Source of the DNA: Caenorhabditis remanei
Lineage: Eukaryota > Nematoda > Chromadorea > Rhabditida > Rhabditidae
DNA length: 64,000 nt
NCBI RefSeq assembly: GCF_010183535.1
Contig: NC_071329.1
Coordinates: 12,462,001 to 12,526,000 of the forward strand
Reading direction: 5' to 3'
Shown here: piece by piece, positions 35,641 through 47,119 of the stretch
Position numbering within the stretch: the first letter of the stretch is position 1
Layout: the number at the start of each line of letters is the position of its first letter
Made by a program: the position numbers and the translations under genes
The notes under the pieces: generated by a model
Seen by the model: the letters and a program-made list of their open reading frames with translations, nothing else
What the model was told of the DNA's origin: nothing
Databases searched by the model: none

Positions 35641-36913
35641 ATGAGTTTTAGCGACGAAGAAGACGATTTGTATTGGACCGACAAGTATCGAACACTGGTT
35701 GGTCAGGATGAGCCAGCAAATAGAAAGGGAACGATGGAGGAGTCACCGGAAAGAAAGAAAGTGATGGAGAAGTCACTGAAAAGAAAGGACGTGATGGAAA
35801 AGTCACTGAAAAGACAGAAAGTGATGGAGGAATCACCGGAAAGACAGGAATCGGAAGAGTGGTCGCCGAAAAGAAAGGAACGGACAGGAGGGTCGCAGGA
35901 TAAAAAGGAACCGACAGAACGAAGAAGAGGGCGCAAAGAGAAAGCAAAACGAGAGGATTCTTATGAAAAAGTAAGGTTTATTTTTTTTTTCTGCAAATTT
36001 ATAATGATTTCAGTACGAATACGACGATGTCGTCAAGTTCATTTCGCTGATTGAGGAAAGCGAGTTTCTTTGGAATCCATTAAAAACTGATTTCCATCGT
36101 AGAAGTGTAAAATCGGAAAAGTTTGCCGAAATCGAGGAAAAATGTAAAAGTTTTATGCCACACACCAAACGGACGATAGGTGAAGATTATCGAATAGAGT
36201 AAATCAACGTAATGGATAATTTTTTTAGGCAGATGCGCAGAAGAGCGCTGGCAGGAGATCTCCACAGACTACGCTCAGCACCAAAAACGGATCCAAAAAG
36301 CGTTGTCCGGAAGTGGCACCTCCGACGTCAGAAGTGATTTCCGTTACGCTGAACACCTATCTTTTTTGTGTATCGCAGCTGCTGCCAGGGAACCGAAAAA
36401 GTGAGGTGTTAGAAGTAGATGTAACAAACGGTTCAAGTTTCAGTGCGTTTTGTGTTGGTGCGGGTGATGACGATGAGGAATCAATGTTGATGGCCACTCC
36501 CAAAAGAGCGAGAGAAGTGATAAGCGGACCGAGAACTCCAAAAGTTCCAAAGCTTTCAAGGAAGCCCGGTAAGTGCTTACACTTAAATGTGTTATTATAA
36601 GTTGCTGTTTTCAGACTCGTTCGAAGAAGTAATGAGGGAGGAAATGGATAAAACACGCCAAACCATGTTAAAAATGTTCGAAAGTCCCACGACTGGTGCT
36701 TCTATGTGTTCGAATGATCGTGTCTGTGAAGTCTACGCAAACGTGGCATCCGGAAAGTCGCGGTGGGAAATGTTAGAGATGGAAGGAAAAGTCATCGCCT
36801 ATATCAGCAGCTTCCGAAACAGAGGCGGCTCCGAGCCACCTCTTTCAGTCGATCAACGTGATCAGGAGAACACGTACTTTGCATTGGGAGAGCCGTCGTA
36901 TCGACCATTCTAA
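35641..36913 (+). CDS. Harbinger accessory protein (Myb/MADF-like)
   Basis: Harbinger elements encode a second DNA-binding protein that brings the transposase to the nucleus and TIRs. Five exons join in frame: 35641-35971, 36014-36180, 36229-36391, 36434-36570, and about 36615-36913 (stop TAA). Exon 1 has an acidic start and then a degenerate ten-residue repeat (ESPERKKVMEKSLKRKDVME and on). The following exons carry a Trp/Leu-rich helical region (DVVKFISLIEESEFLWNP, EERWQEIS) like a MADF/Myb domain. All joins keep frame, so it looks intact. Domain assignment is by pattern only. Confidence 0.75.
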
Positions 36914-37035
36914 TTTTTTATATTTTTGTCTTCATTTTTGATAAGTTTACTTTTGTCTAGAGCTGTTTTGCTTTTATTGTTGTGTTTCTTTTTGCCTCAA
37001 CTGTTAACAATAGGTTTTATTACTTCTCATAGTTC

Positions 37036-38236
37036 TCAATTTTTCAAAAGGTAACGTTTCAGAGCTTCACGCATTTCTTCTGCTGTTTTGTATGGATCTG
37101 AGAGCACTGGAACCATGTCATCGACGTCCTGATAAGTTGGAACTTCCCCAATCTGAATGTTATGTACAACACACAATGCGGCAATGAGAGTGCGTCCATT
37201 AGCTGGGGATAACTTGATTTTCCTGTCGACGACTTGAAATTTCGAAGTCATTGAGCCAAATACATTCTCCACTCGAACCCGAACAGCGCTAATCCTCCTG
37301 TTGAAAGCCATGTTCTCAACTGTCAAGCGCGCTTGTCTATAAGGTTGCATACAAGTCTTTCTTAGTTTGAAGCCGTTATCAGCAAGCAAAAATGGCGGCA
37401 TCACTGTTTCCTCGTCATCGAGAAGTCGATATCCAGCGTTTCCGACGGCTTTCTCCAGTAGCATGGGCAGCTTTCCGTGCAAATACAGTTGTGCATCGTT
37501 CGACACACCCAATTCAGACACTTGCAAATACCTAATTCTCAAATCTGCATCGCACACAATAAGGGAATTGTACGAGAAAAACCCCTTATAATTTGCATTT
37601 ACAGATCCGGAATTGGGGGGGTGCTCTGTAGCCCAATGCTTCCCGTCGACACATCCGAAACAGGGAACATTTCTCGAGCGACCATACTTGTCCGTCTTAG
37701 AAAGAAAACCTTGTTCAGCGTCCCGAATGTCACGGTAACTAGTCGGAAAACGGATAAATTCGGATGCTTTCCCAGCTATATCATAGATTGTCTCAAGTAC
37801 GATTCTGGAAACTGTCGGCTGCGAAATTCCGATATCTTTCGCAAGATATGACTCCGAACGTCCTAAAACATTTTCTACTGGGAAATCCCTGGTCACAGTC
37901 AAGTACCTTCACGGATGTATTTCATGAAAACCATCAGACGAGCATCTGGAGGAATGCGCATCGCGCGATCTCGTGAGCGGCACATTGACAAAATTTGGGT
38001 AAAATTTTCCTCATTTAACCCAAAGTATTTCTGAAATTTTATGGGAATAACACTATAGCCTCTCGATTAATTCTCACTTCGGTTTCGTGCGATCTCTGTG
38101 CTGCTTTTACGATGTTTAGAAAGTGCTCGAATTTTTCTTTAGCAATAACATCAACACCGTCTGATGGTAAATCATATTGTCTTCTGATGTGAAGCAATGT
38201 CGCGCATGTTCGTGTGACAGTTTCAAGAGCCTGCAT
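37036..38236 (-). pseudogene. Harbinger DDE transposase with a one-base frameshift
   Basis: This is the catalytic protein of the element. Exon 1 (38236 to about 38083) joins through a 47-nt intron to an exon reading YFGLNEENFTQILSMCRSRDR and then MKYIREG. There the frame breaks near 37900-37905. One base away the frame continues through DFPVENVLGRSESYLAKDIG, an HTH (ISQPTVSRIV) and the DDE_4 domain: CVDGKHW (first D), LLADNGFK (second D) and RVRVENVFGSM (E), ending at 37036. The implied intron would be too short (about 30 nt) to splice, so a frameshift is likelier. Otherwise it looks intact. Confidence 0.85.
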
Positions 38237-39389
38237 TATTAATATTTAACTTTATGTTACATTCACCTCAATTTTTCTTCTCTCACCACCGCGGCCGCCA
38301 ACTTTCTTTTTCTCTCATTGCTTTTTTCCATTTTAATACCCAGCAATTCCAACACCGTTATTTTAAACATATTTTATGTACAATTATATAAAACAATTCA
38401 CTTTTTCCTGCTCACTCATTTGGAAAACAAGCATAAAAAATATTTGGTGGCCCGTAAATCCACACAATCATTAAAGGCGCACGCCTTTTTCGGGAAGATA
38501 TCTCGCCACGATGTGCGTTTTAATTAGCAGATTAATGCAGATTAATTCGAATTAAAGTGTTTTTTATGCACATTAATCGACATTCGTGAATTGAATTAAA
38601 ATGCAAAATGTGGCATTTTAATTCGCACTTTTTCTTCGTGAATAGGTGCATGAAGAAAAAGGGAAATCGCATTTTTTTTTCTCTTTCTGAAAATACTGAT
38701 TTCAGATTTGTAAATATCAACACTTCTGAATTTGCACTCCTTCTCGCGAGAGAGTTCTCGGAGAGTAATTCAATTTGAAAGCGGTATAATTTACCAGTCC
38801 GGCCCTATATGCAAACTCGTGATTTTATGATCAAGAATTCAAAAACATCCGAAAAACCCTTAAAACCAAAAGTGCAAATTTCCTGAACTTTTCATCATAA
38901 TTATCATCTAAGCTGTTGATAAAAGTGCATTCAAAGTGCGTCGTTTGAAAATTATATAGTCAGCGTCTGCTTCGAGAGTAAGCTCTCCTTGTCTTCGGGA
39001 AAAATCTCATGTCTTCAATTCTCATGTGGGTGAATAATAGCTCGATGAAAGATGAATACAAATTGGGGAATACAAGCTTTTTGATTAATTTGTAGTTATT
39101 AGTCATGGAAGAGGGAAGGAGAAGTATCTGGAAGATCACGGAGTCATAAGACACATAGCCTCAAATCATGGAGTTCTTGTCTGGGTTAAACTCTGGAAAC
39201 TGAATTGAACTGGTTGATTTTCTTTCAAAAAAGTGTTCTTTTGTCTCCCGATTACCGTATACCAAGTTTACCTCCCTGTGTTGTTCTATGTCTTTTTTCT
39301 ATCTCTTTTCATTTCTCACTCATTTTTAACCGGCTTTTTTCTCGCGGCGCCCCGTATAGTAGTCAGGTGGGAATCTTGTCACGTCTGGA

Positions 39390-40709
39390 ATGGTGACAAA
39401 CGAATTGAGAAAAACGGTCGAAAAGGCGCCCCGAGCCCAAAGAAGAAGACAAATAGAGAAGATGAAGAAGAAGAAAAAGTGGACTGACGGACTAGAGCTA
39501 ATGGAGAGATTCGAGTGGATTTGTTGTGAGATCAACGCAGTGAACAAGGAATCAAGAGCATGCAAGAACACGGTATGTTACACAGGGTTAGAGACTGTTA
39601 TATCTAGAGACAATACAGCTTTCATTAATAACTCATTTCGGTTTTCATGCAATTCTAACATTTCTGTAGAACTAGCAAAGGAACGAAAGTAAGTGAATTC
39701 AGATTTCAACTAACATTTGATTCGACAAATTCTTGATTTGGCAGATCGCCCCAACTTCAAGAAAACAGAATCGCTGTTTTTTGTTCCGGCACTTGAGAAA
39801 AGGTCATAATCTAGTCAATATACTGAAATTATTGGGAAGTTTCGCATATCTACAGTACCGGTAAAAAGGTATCGTTGCCGTTTCCAGTTGAAAATTACGA
39901 ATTTTGAGAGTGCGTGCGTCATGGTAAAACTAACACTCCCACAAAATAACTTTTTTATGGATCAGACAGATCAAAAGTAAAACTTCATTTTTGTAGTTGA
40001 TAACTTTTTTGTACGGACACTCACTAGCAAGTTACATCATCTTACAAAGTAATTTCTCCTTCCAATCGACCAATTTCGGTGCAAAATAGTGATTTTGAAG
40101 GTGGTGACTTAAAATTACTATAACTCTCTAGGGAGTGTCAGTGCAAAAAAGTTGTCAACTACAAAAATGAAGTTCTACTTTTGATCTGTTAGATCCATGA
40201 AAACTTTACTTTGTGGGACTGTTAGTTTTACCATGACACAATCTCAAAGTTGGTTGGTTATTTTCAACTAAACATGGGACAATATGATATATTTTTTGGT
40301 GGTAGTGTACATATTGAGTCTCGTTCTACTCGATAGATGTTTCCAATTGTCAAAAGTAGTCCGATATGAGATAGAGTTAAAATACATGATTCTGAAACTT
40401 TACCATCGGATTTCAAAAAGTCAGAAAATAATAAAAATTGAACTGTGAAGTCAGGATTACAAGGAAATCCTTAGCGAAAACGGAAATCGCCTAGACCTTC
40501 CGAACTTCAACAAAGTCTGGCCGTCAGGAACTTTTAACCCATTAGTTTAGTTTTATCACACTCTTTTCTTCCCTCCAGTGCTTTTGATTGACTTGAGCTT
40601 TGCCAACTGACACATTTCAGGGCACTCATTGATTCGTATTTTGAGAGATCCTGGAATCTCATCTCCACCACAAAATGCTTCTACATCTTCAAGTGCTTAT
40701 TCTGAGTAG
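39390..40709 (+). CDS. Small orphan protein, three exons
   Basis: The exon at 39390-39570 (ATG start, very basic, then WTDGLELMERFEWICCEINA) reaches a gtatgt donor. Exon 39745-39802 follows after gcag with matching phase, and exon 40621-40709 follows after tttcag, ending SSPPQNASTSSSAYSE and TAG. Phases agree at both joins. The product is about 109 residues with Lys/Arg-rich N-terminus. I do not recognise a family. The second intron contains a palindromic MITE. An alternative is chance splicing, so confidence is moderate. Confidence 0.5.
39851..40311. repeat. Palindromic ACAGTACCGG MITE, copy 1
   Basis: This is an about 460-bp inverted-repeat element with outer ends like TACAGTACCGG and internal landmarks AACTTCATTTTTGTAGTTG, GGACACTC and TTGCACTGA-type motifs repeated in both orientations. 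It lies in the second intron of the orphan gene. The other copies are at 41266, 48425, 49699 and 63684. Diverged ends suggest it is old. Confidence 0.85.
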
Positions 40710-41265
40710 AGACAAGACTACATAGCCTAACATTATTAATTGTTGATCAAAAGAGTATCATCTTGACAAATAATTCTAAAGAGGGGTCAAGAAGAGGAAG
40801 CAGAAGAAGAAGAAGTCGGTGTAGTAATGATGAGAGGACTAATCTCGAACAAACACGGAAATCGGTAAGAGTGTATCAGTCGAGTGGCCTACCGGAACAC
40901 GGCTCAAACATGCCGCCCGGACTATTCTATTTAAGGAGGCGGACCGTGTTGTTTGCGCAAGTTACAGGACGATACGAGGAGCTCTCTTCTCTTATCAAGA
41001 GATGTCTAACACTTGAGACACACAAAAAGAAGAGAAGATCGACAGACTAATGGGTGGTCATTTTGGGGAAGAAGAATATGGAGGGGGATAGGTATAATTC
41101 GGTAAATGAGCATTTCATTTCTCTGAAGTTGTTATTCGATGGGAGATTAAAGCATTTCCAGCTCTCGTGATAATTGAGATAAATCAGCTCTTTGGTAGCT
41201 TACTTTTTTTGAAGGTATCCTAGAAGAAAGCGGAATCAGCTCTGGATACGAATTGATCGCGAATC
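40710..41265. other. Intergenic, no supported gene
   Basis: An Arg/Ser-rich open frame (40763-41050) is present, but it has no splice context or recognisable homology, and its composition follows AG-rich DNA. Nothing else is seen. Confidence 0.35.
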
Positions 41266-41722
41266 TACAGTCAGTACCGCTAAAAAGAATATTAAGTTTT
41301 TTTTTCAGTGGAATATGCCCAACTTTGAGAGTGTGTCATTATAAAACTAACTGTCCCACAAAATACCTTTTTATGGGATCGAACAGATCAAACGTAGAAC
41401 TTCATTTTTGTAGTTGGCAACTTTTTTGTAGGGAGACTCCCTAAAGAATTATAGTAATTTTGAGTGGACAGCTCAAAAATCGCACTATTTTGCACTGAAA
41501 ATGATCGATTTGAGTGAGAAATTACTTTTTCGAGATGCAACTTGCTAGGGAGCGTCCGTACAAAAAAGTTGCCATCTACAAAAATAGAGTTCTACTCTTA
41601 GTCTGTTCGATCCAAAAAAATTTATTTTGTGGGACAGTTATTTTTACCATGACGTGCTCTCAAAGTTGAACATTTTCAACTGAAAAGAGCAAAATATGAT
41701 ATCACTTTGGCCGGTACTGTAT
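41266..41722. repeat. Palindromic ACAGTACCGG MITE, copy 2
   Basis: Same family as 39851-40311, ending CCGGTACTGTATA at about 41711-41723. The internal GAACTTCATTTTTGTAGTTG and the inverse ACAAAAATAGAGTTCTACT motifs are well preserved. Intergenic. Confidence 0.85.
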
Positions 41723-42804
41723 ATCCACCCTGGCACGTGGTGGAGTTTATCAAGTTGACGGAATCTAGAATAAACTCATTCTTTCAGTAGAATAAGTGGA
41801 TTACCAGGTTTTGAAGATAACACCAATATCAGATCGTGTTGTTTTCAAAAACAAAATAATTAACCAGTTGTGAAATTGGCATTTCCCTCAAGCAAAACAA
41901 CAAGATCTTATAATTGAAGCTTACAACTCGAGTTTATCCCGTGATAATTTGGTTAGACACTCAAGATTTCTCTGAATTCGTAATCTTTGTAAACAGCACA
42001 GACTACAAACCTTTGGTCACAAAAAGTAAGATCGAACAAGTGAAGGACAACATAAAGAAACTGATCAATCTGAGATGCTTTAATAAAGTACCTTTACGTG
42101 GCACTGAAACTTCTGTCGTACTAGGAGATGAAGTTCAAAGAACCAATTTCGAACAATTCCGAATTCTTTCAATATTTCGTTTCCCTCTTTCAGAACAAAC
42201 TTAATCAGCTGACCTTCTGACCTCACAATGTCCTTCCAACCCATCTTCCGAATGGTTTCTTGACCTCATCCACGACTCTCCGCCTCTGTCGGTTTCCTCA
42301 TAGGCCACCCACCGTGTCGATTATCCCATTCACACACATTAAGTACTTTCTCTACGGTATTGCTAACATTAGCAGGAAAGATTAGGTGTGTAAAACGGGT
42401 GTATTTACGGTAGTGATACGGGTTACGGTATTGGGAAAAAGGAAATTGAACTTTAGTCGGAACAAAAAGTTCAAAACAAAAAGTGAAAGGAATGGACTCA
42501 AACGATTTGCATTAAAGAATAAATACATATATACAGATATATCATAAATGACTGCAAAAGGAGAGAAAATGTAATCGTTTGCTGGTCGGAAAAGAGACGA
42601 ACCAGTTGACTTTGTGTCGTCTGTTTTGATTGTGACTGCCGGTGTCAAATGCTTCTTTTTTCTTCTCGTTTACTTTCTCGTTTTGTTTATTTATTCCTGC
42701 TTCTTCTTCATGTTTATTTCGTTTAGATTCAGTGGAATCGAAATGAATGCATCAGAAGAATTGGAAGGTTTGAATATTTTTTGATGACAGGAATACCAAC
42801 AAAA
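41723..42804. other. Intergenic, no supported gene
   Basis: A 96-codon open frame (41914-42204) shows no homology that I can see and no splice partners. A short ATG-bearing segment at 42744-42768 after attcag could be a first exon, but no second exon could be linked. Otherwise AT-rich spacer. Confidence 0.35.
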
Positions 42805-43735
42805 AATTTCGGCTCTGTTTTAGAATCGGGTGCCGGTCAAAAAAATCGGGTGCCCAAAAAAAATCGGGTGCCGGTCAAAAAAATCGGGTGCCCAAAATAT
42901 CGGGTGCCCAAAAATCGGGTGCCCAAAAAATCGGGTGCCTAAAAATCGGGTGCCCAAAACATCGGGTGCCCAAAAATCGGGTGCCCAAAAAATCGGGTGC
43001 TCCGAAATCGGGTGCCCGACTTTTTTACTTTTTTGTTTTTTTTTGGTTTTTGTTCTCTGAGATGAAGTTATATTAATATACGTGTTTATTGAGAAAAAGC
43101 AGAATAACAAGTCAACATCAAACGGATTTTTACTGTTCTTCTTCTTCTGTGGGCGGGTCGGAAACGGCGACGTCATTGACAGTGATGTCACCAGAGATAA
43201 CAAGATATACTGCGAGCAGATAAGGAATATGATGCTCAAACAGCTTGGTGTAATAGTCATTAATTGTAATCTAAAATACAAAATTGGAACGGGAAAAGAA
43301 GCAGATGTTACCTCGTAGAAGTTCTCGCGAATGGCAATAGACATTTTGAAAGCAAAATTCTTCTCCAGAAATAAGTATCTTCGTTCTTCATAGTCGAACG
43401 AGCCGGAAGGAAGATAAGAGTTAAAAACAATGCATTGAAAAAGTGATTACTATGATAATTTCCAATATAAAAACATTAACGATGAAAAACACACAAAAAA
43501 AAACAAAAAAGTAGAAAATCTTTGATAAAAAAGTCGGGCACCCGATTTTTTGGGCACCCGATTTTTGGGCACCCGATGTTTTGGGCACCCGATTTTTAGG
43601 CACCCGATTTTTTGGGCACCCGATTTTTGGGCACCCGATATTTTGGGCACCCGATTTTTTTGACCGGCACCCGATTTTTTTGGGCACCCGATTTTTGATG
43701 GCCGGCACCCGATTCCAAAACAGAGCCAAAATTTC
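42805..43735. mobile_element. Foldback element with inverted CGGGTGCC minisatellite arrays
   Basis: Both ends carry GGCTCTGTTTT(A/G)GAATCGGGTGCCGG in inverted orientation. Each end continues into about 12 tandem copies of a 15-16 bp unit ATCGGGTGCCCAAAAA (42831-43018 plus sense, 43533-43715 inverted), with occasional CGGGTGCCGGTCAAAA variants in the same relative order on both sides. The 500 bp between the arrays hold a small two-exon gene. I found no transposase and no secure target duplication. Confidence 0.8.
43130..43344 (-). CDS. 57-residue protein gene inside the minisatellite element
   Basis: Exon 43344-43312 (MSIAIRENFYE) joins after a 41-nt intron (gtaaca...tttag) to exon 43270-43130, which ends in an acidic tail (DPPTEEEEQ) and TAA. 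The middle contains a hydrophobic stretch (IPYLLAVYLVISGDI) that could be a membrane or amphipathic helix. The frame is open upstream of this ATG for about 40 codons (SGSFDYEERRYLFLEKNFAF), so the protein may start earlier or this may be an exon of a longer gene copied into the element. I do not recognise it. Confidence 0.5.
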
Positions 43736-45096
43736 TTCTTGTTTTGATTTTCTCTTTTTCAGTTTCGGTATGAGTGTGTTTTCATCAGAACAGTCCGTTT
43801 GACGCTACTGTTCTTTTTGTTTTGATCTTGCGTTCTTAATGTATCAGTAGCGTAAATAAGTGTGAATCAGTTGATTAACTTGTGATTTCAATTCCCCAAA
43901 TTTCGTATTTTCGTCAACTTTTTATCAAAAGACTACCTGTATTGTCTAGACATTCGCTGGTAGTTCAGAACCTTTCCGACATCCTTTAAAGTTTTGACTA
44001 TTCCGCTTCCAGATCGTTCTTTAGAAGATATCTTGCTGGTCCGAGTCAAAACATATTCACCCGCACCAAGAACCAAAAACCTTGTCTTCATAGATGCCAC
44101 ATTCCATTCAAATGAGGCGTACAACCGATTCAATGACCCATCTCAGAAATTTATGAATTGGAACACCTCCTCCATTTCATATTTCTACTGAAATCTCTCC
44201 CTTCTTCCTTCTTTTTCCTTCCCTAGTAACAACAAGAGTCCAAATTGAAGTAGAAAAAAGGAAAAAGAGAGAAGAGAGTGAGAAATCCATAAGCAATTAT
44301 AATCCGGAACTCACTTTCTCTCTCGTCTGAATCTCTTCGAGTAACTGTGTTTTCTATTTAACAAGGCAACATGACAATTATGGAAAAATATGCATTTTTG
44401 GAAACAATATTTTTTTTGTTGTAGAATTTTGAGATGATAGCAGGTTAGTTTGTTAGTGTTTTTAGAGTTCATGCATCAATTTGGTACATCGAACTGTACA
44501 TATTATTTCTGATTCTCTTAGTGAGTTTCTAGCTCCTCATTCGATCAGATGAGAGCGCATCGGTACTGACTTTGTAAGAAAATTTGAGAATGGTCTGATT
44601 AAAAAACATGTCATAGCCGTGACCTACGTACCAAGGTACAATGGTTCAAGCCATGAGCTAGTCCCTCAATCAGATGGAAGAGCGCATCTGCCACCATCTC
44701 TCACTAACCCCACTTCATTTCTCACTAGCCAAAATGTCACGCTTTATTGATCGTTAATAACTTTGTTCGTGTTTAAACCTTTTTACCTAATTCTTTTTTG
44801 GCACGTAGGAAATCGATGTACCGTCATTTCTGGAAATTTTGGTGCTGATATCACTTTTGTCAGCTGAGCTATGAGCCGTAGAGTGGAAGTCATTTTTTGC
44901 CTAAAAAGTTATTTTTTTTTAGTACAAACATTCGTGACCTTTCAATGACCAAGGCCAAAACCAGTGACCTAGATAAATCCATTTCCATTTATTTTAATGT
45001 CAAAAGTTCATGATCTCCCCCCGTTCTGTTATAACCCCTCACCACGAGAGCTACCATTATCAAGTGCGAACAATTTTATTGAAAAAAATGCATAAT
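43736..45096. other. Intergenic, no supported gene
   Basis: A roughly 65-codon frame is open on both strands near 43933-44191, but neither version has splice context or a known domain. The remainder is AT-rich spacer. Confidence 0.35.
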
Positions 45097-46382
45097 TTAT
45101 TGCTTTCTTTTAATTTGAATCTCGAAGCCGTGCAAGATGCCGTAGCCGCCGTAGCCGCCGCCGTTGAATTCGATTTCGTAGAATTCGTTGGATCCAAGAA
45201 TTGGGTAACGTCGAACATCCGGGAAACCTGGGACCATAATCTCTCGTGACTGCAATTCTATCATGATACTTTCCATGTCGAGCGAGAATCGTCCGGTCAA
45301 ATGACAGAATTGCAGTTGCGTGGAGTTCAGAAAGTACTGAAATTTTCTGGGTCAAAAAGAAGATTTCTACAGCAATTACCTTGATAAAATCAGCCAATTT
45401 TTTGATAAAACGATCTTTAAAATCATCCCATCTTCCTTCAACACCTTTTCCTACGAATTCAATGGTCAATCTTGGAAGATTCTGGAAGAAGTTTATCAAC
45501 GGCAATTCACTTGGGCACAAGTCGGTTGAGATATTGAGCATTTTGATATCCTTCAGGTGGTCAGAGCACAAAAATTCATCCAATTTTTCGACAGATTCTC
45601 TTGTGATGGGAAGTGAAACTTCTTCCAACGTTTCACGGTCCAACATATTCAAAAAAGTCGATGTGATAGAGCAAAAGGCTCGCATTTTGAATTTTTTGAC
45701 GTGAATCTTATGATTGAAACAGTTTCGTTCAAGAAATCGGAGCTTATTCCTTGTCCAACAGTTAAGCATCAAAGTCTCCAATCGAAGTTTCGGATTTTTA
45801 AATAAACTCATCCAATTCTGATTGGAGTCCCTAAAAGTTCAAATAAAACATCTTTTTTGAGACAAATTACGACTTACTCATCACACTCGACTTCCTGAGA
45901 AGGGATCGTGCTCTCCGTGATATTCCAATTGTCCCATAACTCCATGTCAGTCACTCTGGGAGCCCAGCTATCAACAATTTCTTGCATATCTTTTGACACG
46001 TTTCGTAGAGCAAATCTGAATTAAAAATAGGGAAACGTTGTTAATTTTACAATTACCGGTCATTCAGATTCAATGAATCTCCAACTTTATCAAAAATTTC
46101 CACCGGCAAGTCGGTGAACAAGCGGGTTTTCGGATCCAAGCTGAAAATATCTCTTTCTTTTCATTATAAATTATTTATGATCTACCTCCTATCATAATGC
46201 AAATCGTACTTTCCCTGAGCAAATCTCATGTACCAAAACTCGAATTCCGGATAAGTCATGAATTCATCACCCAACTTTTTGATTAACTTTTGATAGGTTT
46301 CAAATGGTTCATTTCCTTCGATGAATTCGTAGAGAATGCAACTGCGGAGAGAAAATGGATTGTTACAGAGGACGTCGGCCAT
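45097..46382 (-). CDS. F-box A protein (HTH-like N-terminus, F-box, FTH domain)
   Basis: Five exons run from ATG 46382 to TAA 45097. Exon 1 (NPFSLRSCILYEFIEGNEPF, FEFWYMRFAQG) is the N-terminal HTH-like module of Caenorhabditis fbxa proteins, exon 2 gives the F-box (RLFTDLPVEIFDKVGDSLNL), and exons 3-5 the leucine-rich FTH (DUF38) region (TLMLNCW, LEEVSLPITRE, FFQNLPRLTIEF). The C-terminus includes a GGGYGGYG run. Such proteins are candidate SCF adaptors in a very large, fast-evolving family. No specific orthologue can be assigned. Confidence 0.85.
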
Positions 46383-46614
46383 TCTGTGGGGATGAAAACA
46401 GAAAAATGAATGGGAATAATTTATTTTTTTAAAGCAACAACCTTGGTCATGGAAAGGTCACAAATGTTTTTACTAAAAAAATAGCTTTTAAGGCCAAAAA
46501 AAAAAGACTTTCACTCTGCTGCTCATAGCTCGGCCACCAATGATGGTATCACCACCAAATTTTCCAGGAGTGACGAGACAGTGATTTCCTAATTGCCAAA
46601 ATTCTGGACTCGAC

Positions 46615-47119
46615 CTAGATGAAATCTGATTTCATTTTCAGATAATCATCAAGGCACTCCCATTCCATTCGAGACGAAAGTTTTCGAAATGTTGGAGCAA
46701 TTTTATTGAGAATAAGACTCATCTCACTATCAAAACTCTGATATTTCTCTGAACCCGTTAGTTCTTTTTTATCCAGTTCTCCTCCAAATAGATGTCTGAA
46801 TGTTCTTATTACAGTGTCCCAATGTAGTCTTGAATCTATCACTTTCTTGTTTTTTTGTACTTTATTGTAATTTATCCTCATGTCATTAGCCTTCAATAAC
46901 CTCTCCATTTCCTCTCTTTTTCTTACTTTACTTTACACTTTTATGCCATTGAAGCCATCTCTCGTTATCTGAAAATACGATCGTTCTCTCGATTTCTCTT
47001 CTTTTTTTCTTCGTTTGGCATGCATCAGTTACCGTGAATTCAAATGGTTTCGCAACACTTTTGACATCTTCATATGGATTTCCTACTTTTATCTCATTTT
47101 TGTTTATTCTTCCTTTCAA
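46615..47119 (-). pseudogene. Possible decayed gene, two overlapping frames
   Basis: Two open frames run nose to tail on the minus strand. The first (47119-46928) is basic and ends NERWLQWHKSVK. The second, one frame off, begins about 46908 (MERLLKANDMR) and has a protein-like stretch (LHWDTVIRTFRHLFGGELD, FRKLSSRMEWECLDDYLKM) ending TAG at 46615. No splice sites can bridge them, so a frameshift in a once continuous gene is the simplest reading. The family is unknown to me. Real expression cannot be excluded. Confidence 0.35.

Larger units (their letters stand above)
35341..38650. mobile_element. PIF/Harbinger DNA transposon, nearly complete
   Basis: The 3310-bp element has 227-bp terminal inverted repeats (35341-35567 and 38424-38650, outer end TGCACCTATTCACGAAG) and a TGA target duplication (35338-35340, 38651-38653), the 3-bp size typical of Harbinger. 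It carries two convergent genes: a Myb/MADF-like protein (35641-36913) and a DDE transposase (38236-37036). The TIRs are almost identical, which points to recent insertion. It lies between znf-598 and the small orphan gene. Confidence 0.95.

Noticed and set aside
40763..41050. Arg/Ser-rich 95-codon frame
   Set aside because: No homology or splice partners recognised; low-complexity start; insufficient evidence.
42830..43060. Repetitive frames with KIGCPKIGCPKNRV-type peptides
   Set aside because: They are translations of the CGGGTGCC minisatellite and occur in several frames and both strands.
43933..44191. Overlapping frames on both strands near 44 kb
   Set aside because: Both strands are open over the same bases, and neither shows a known domain or splice sites, so no call could be made.
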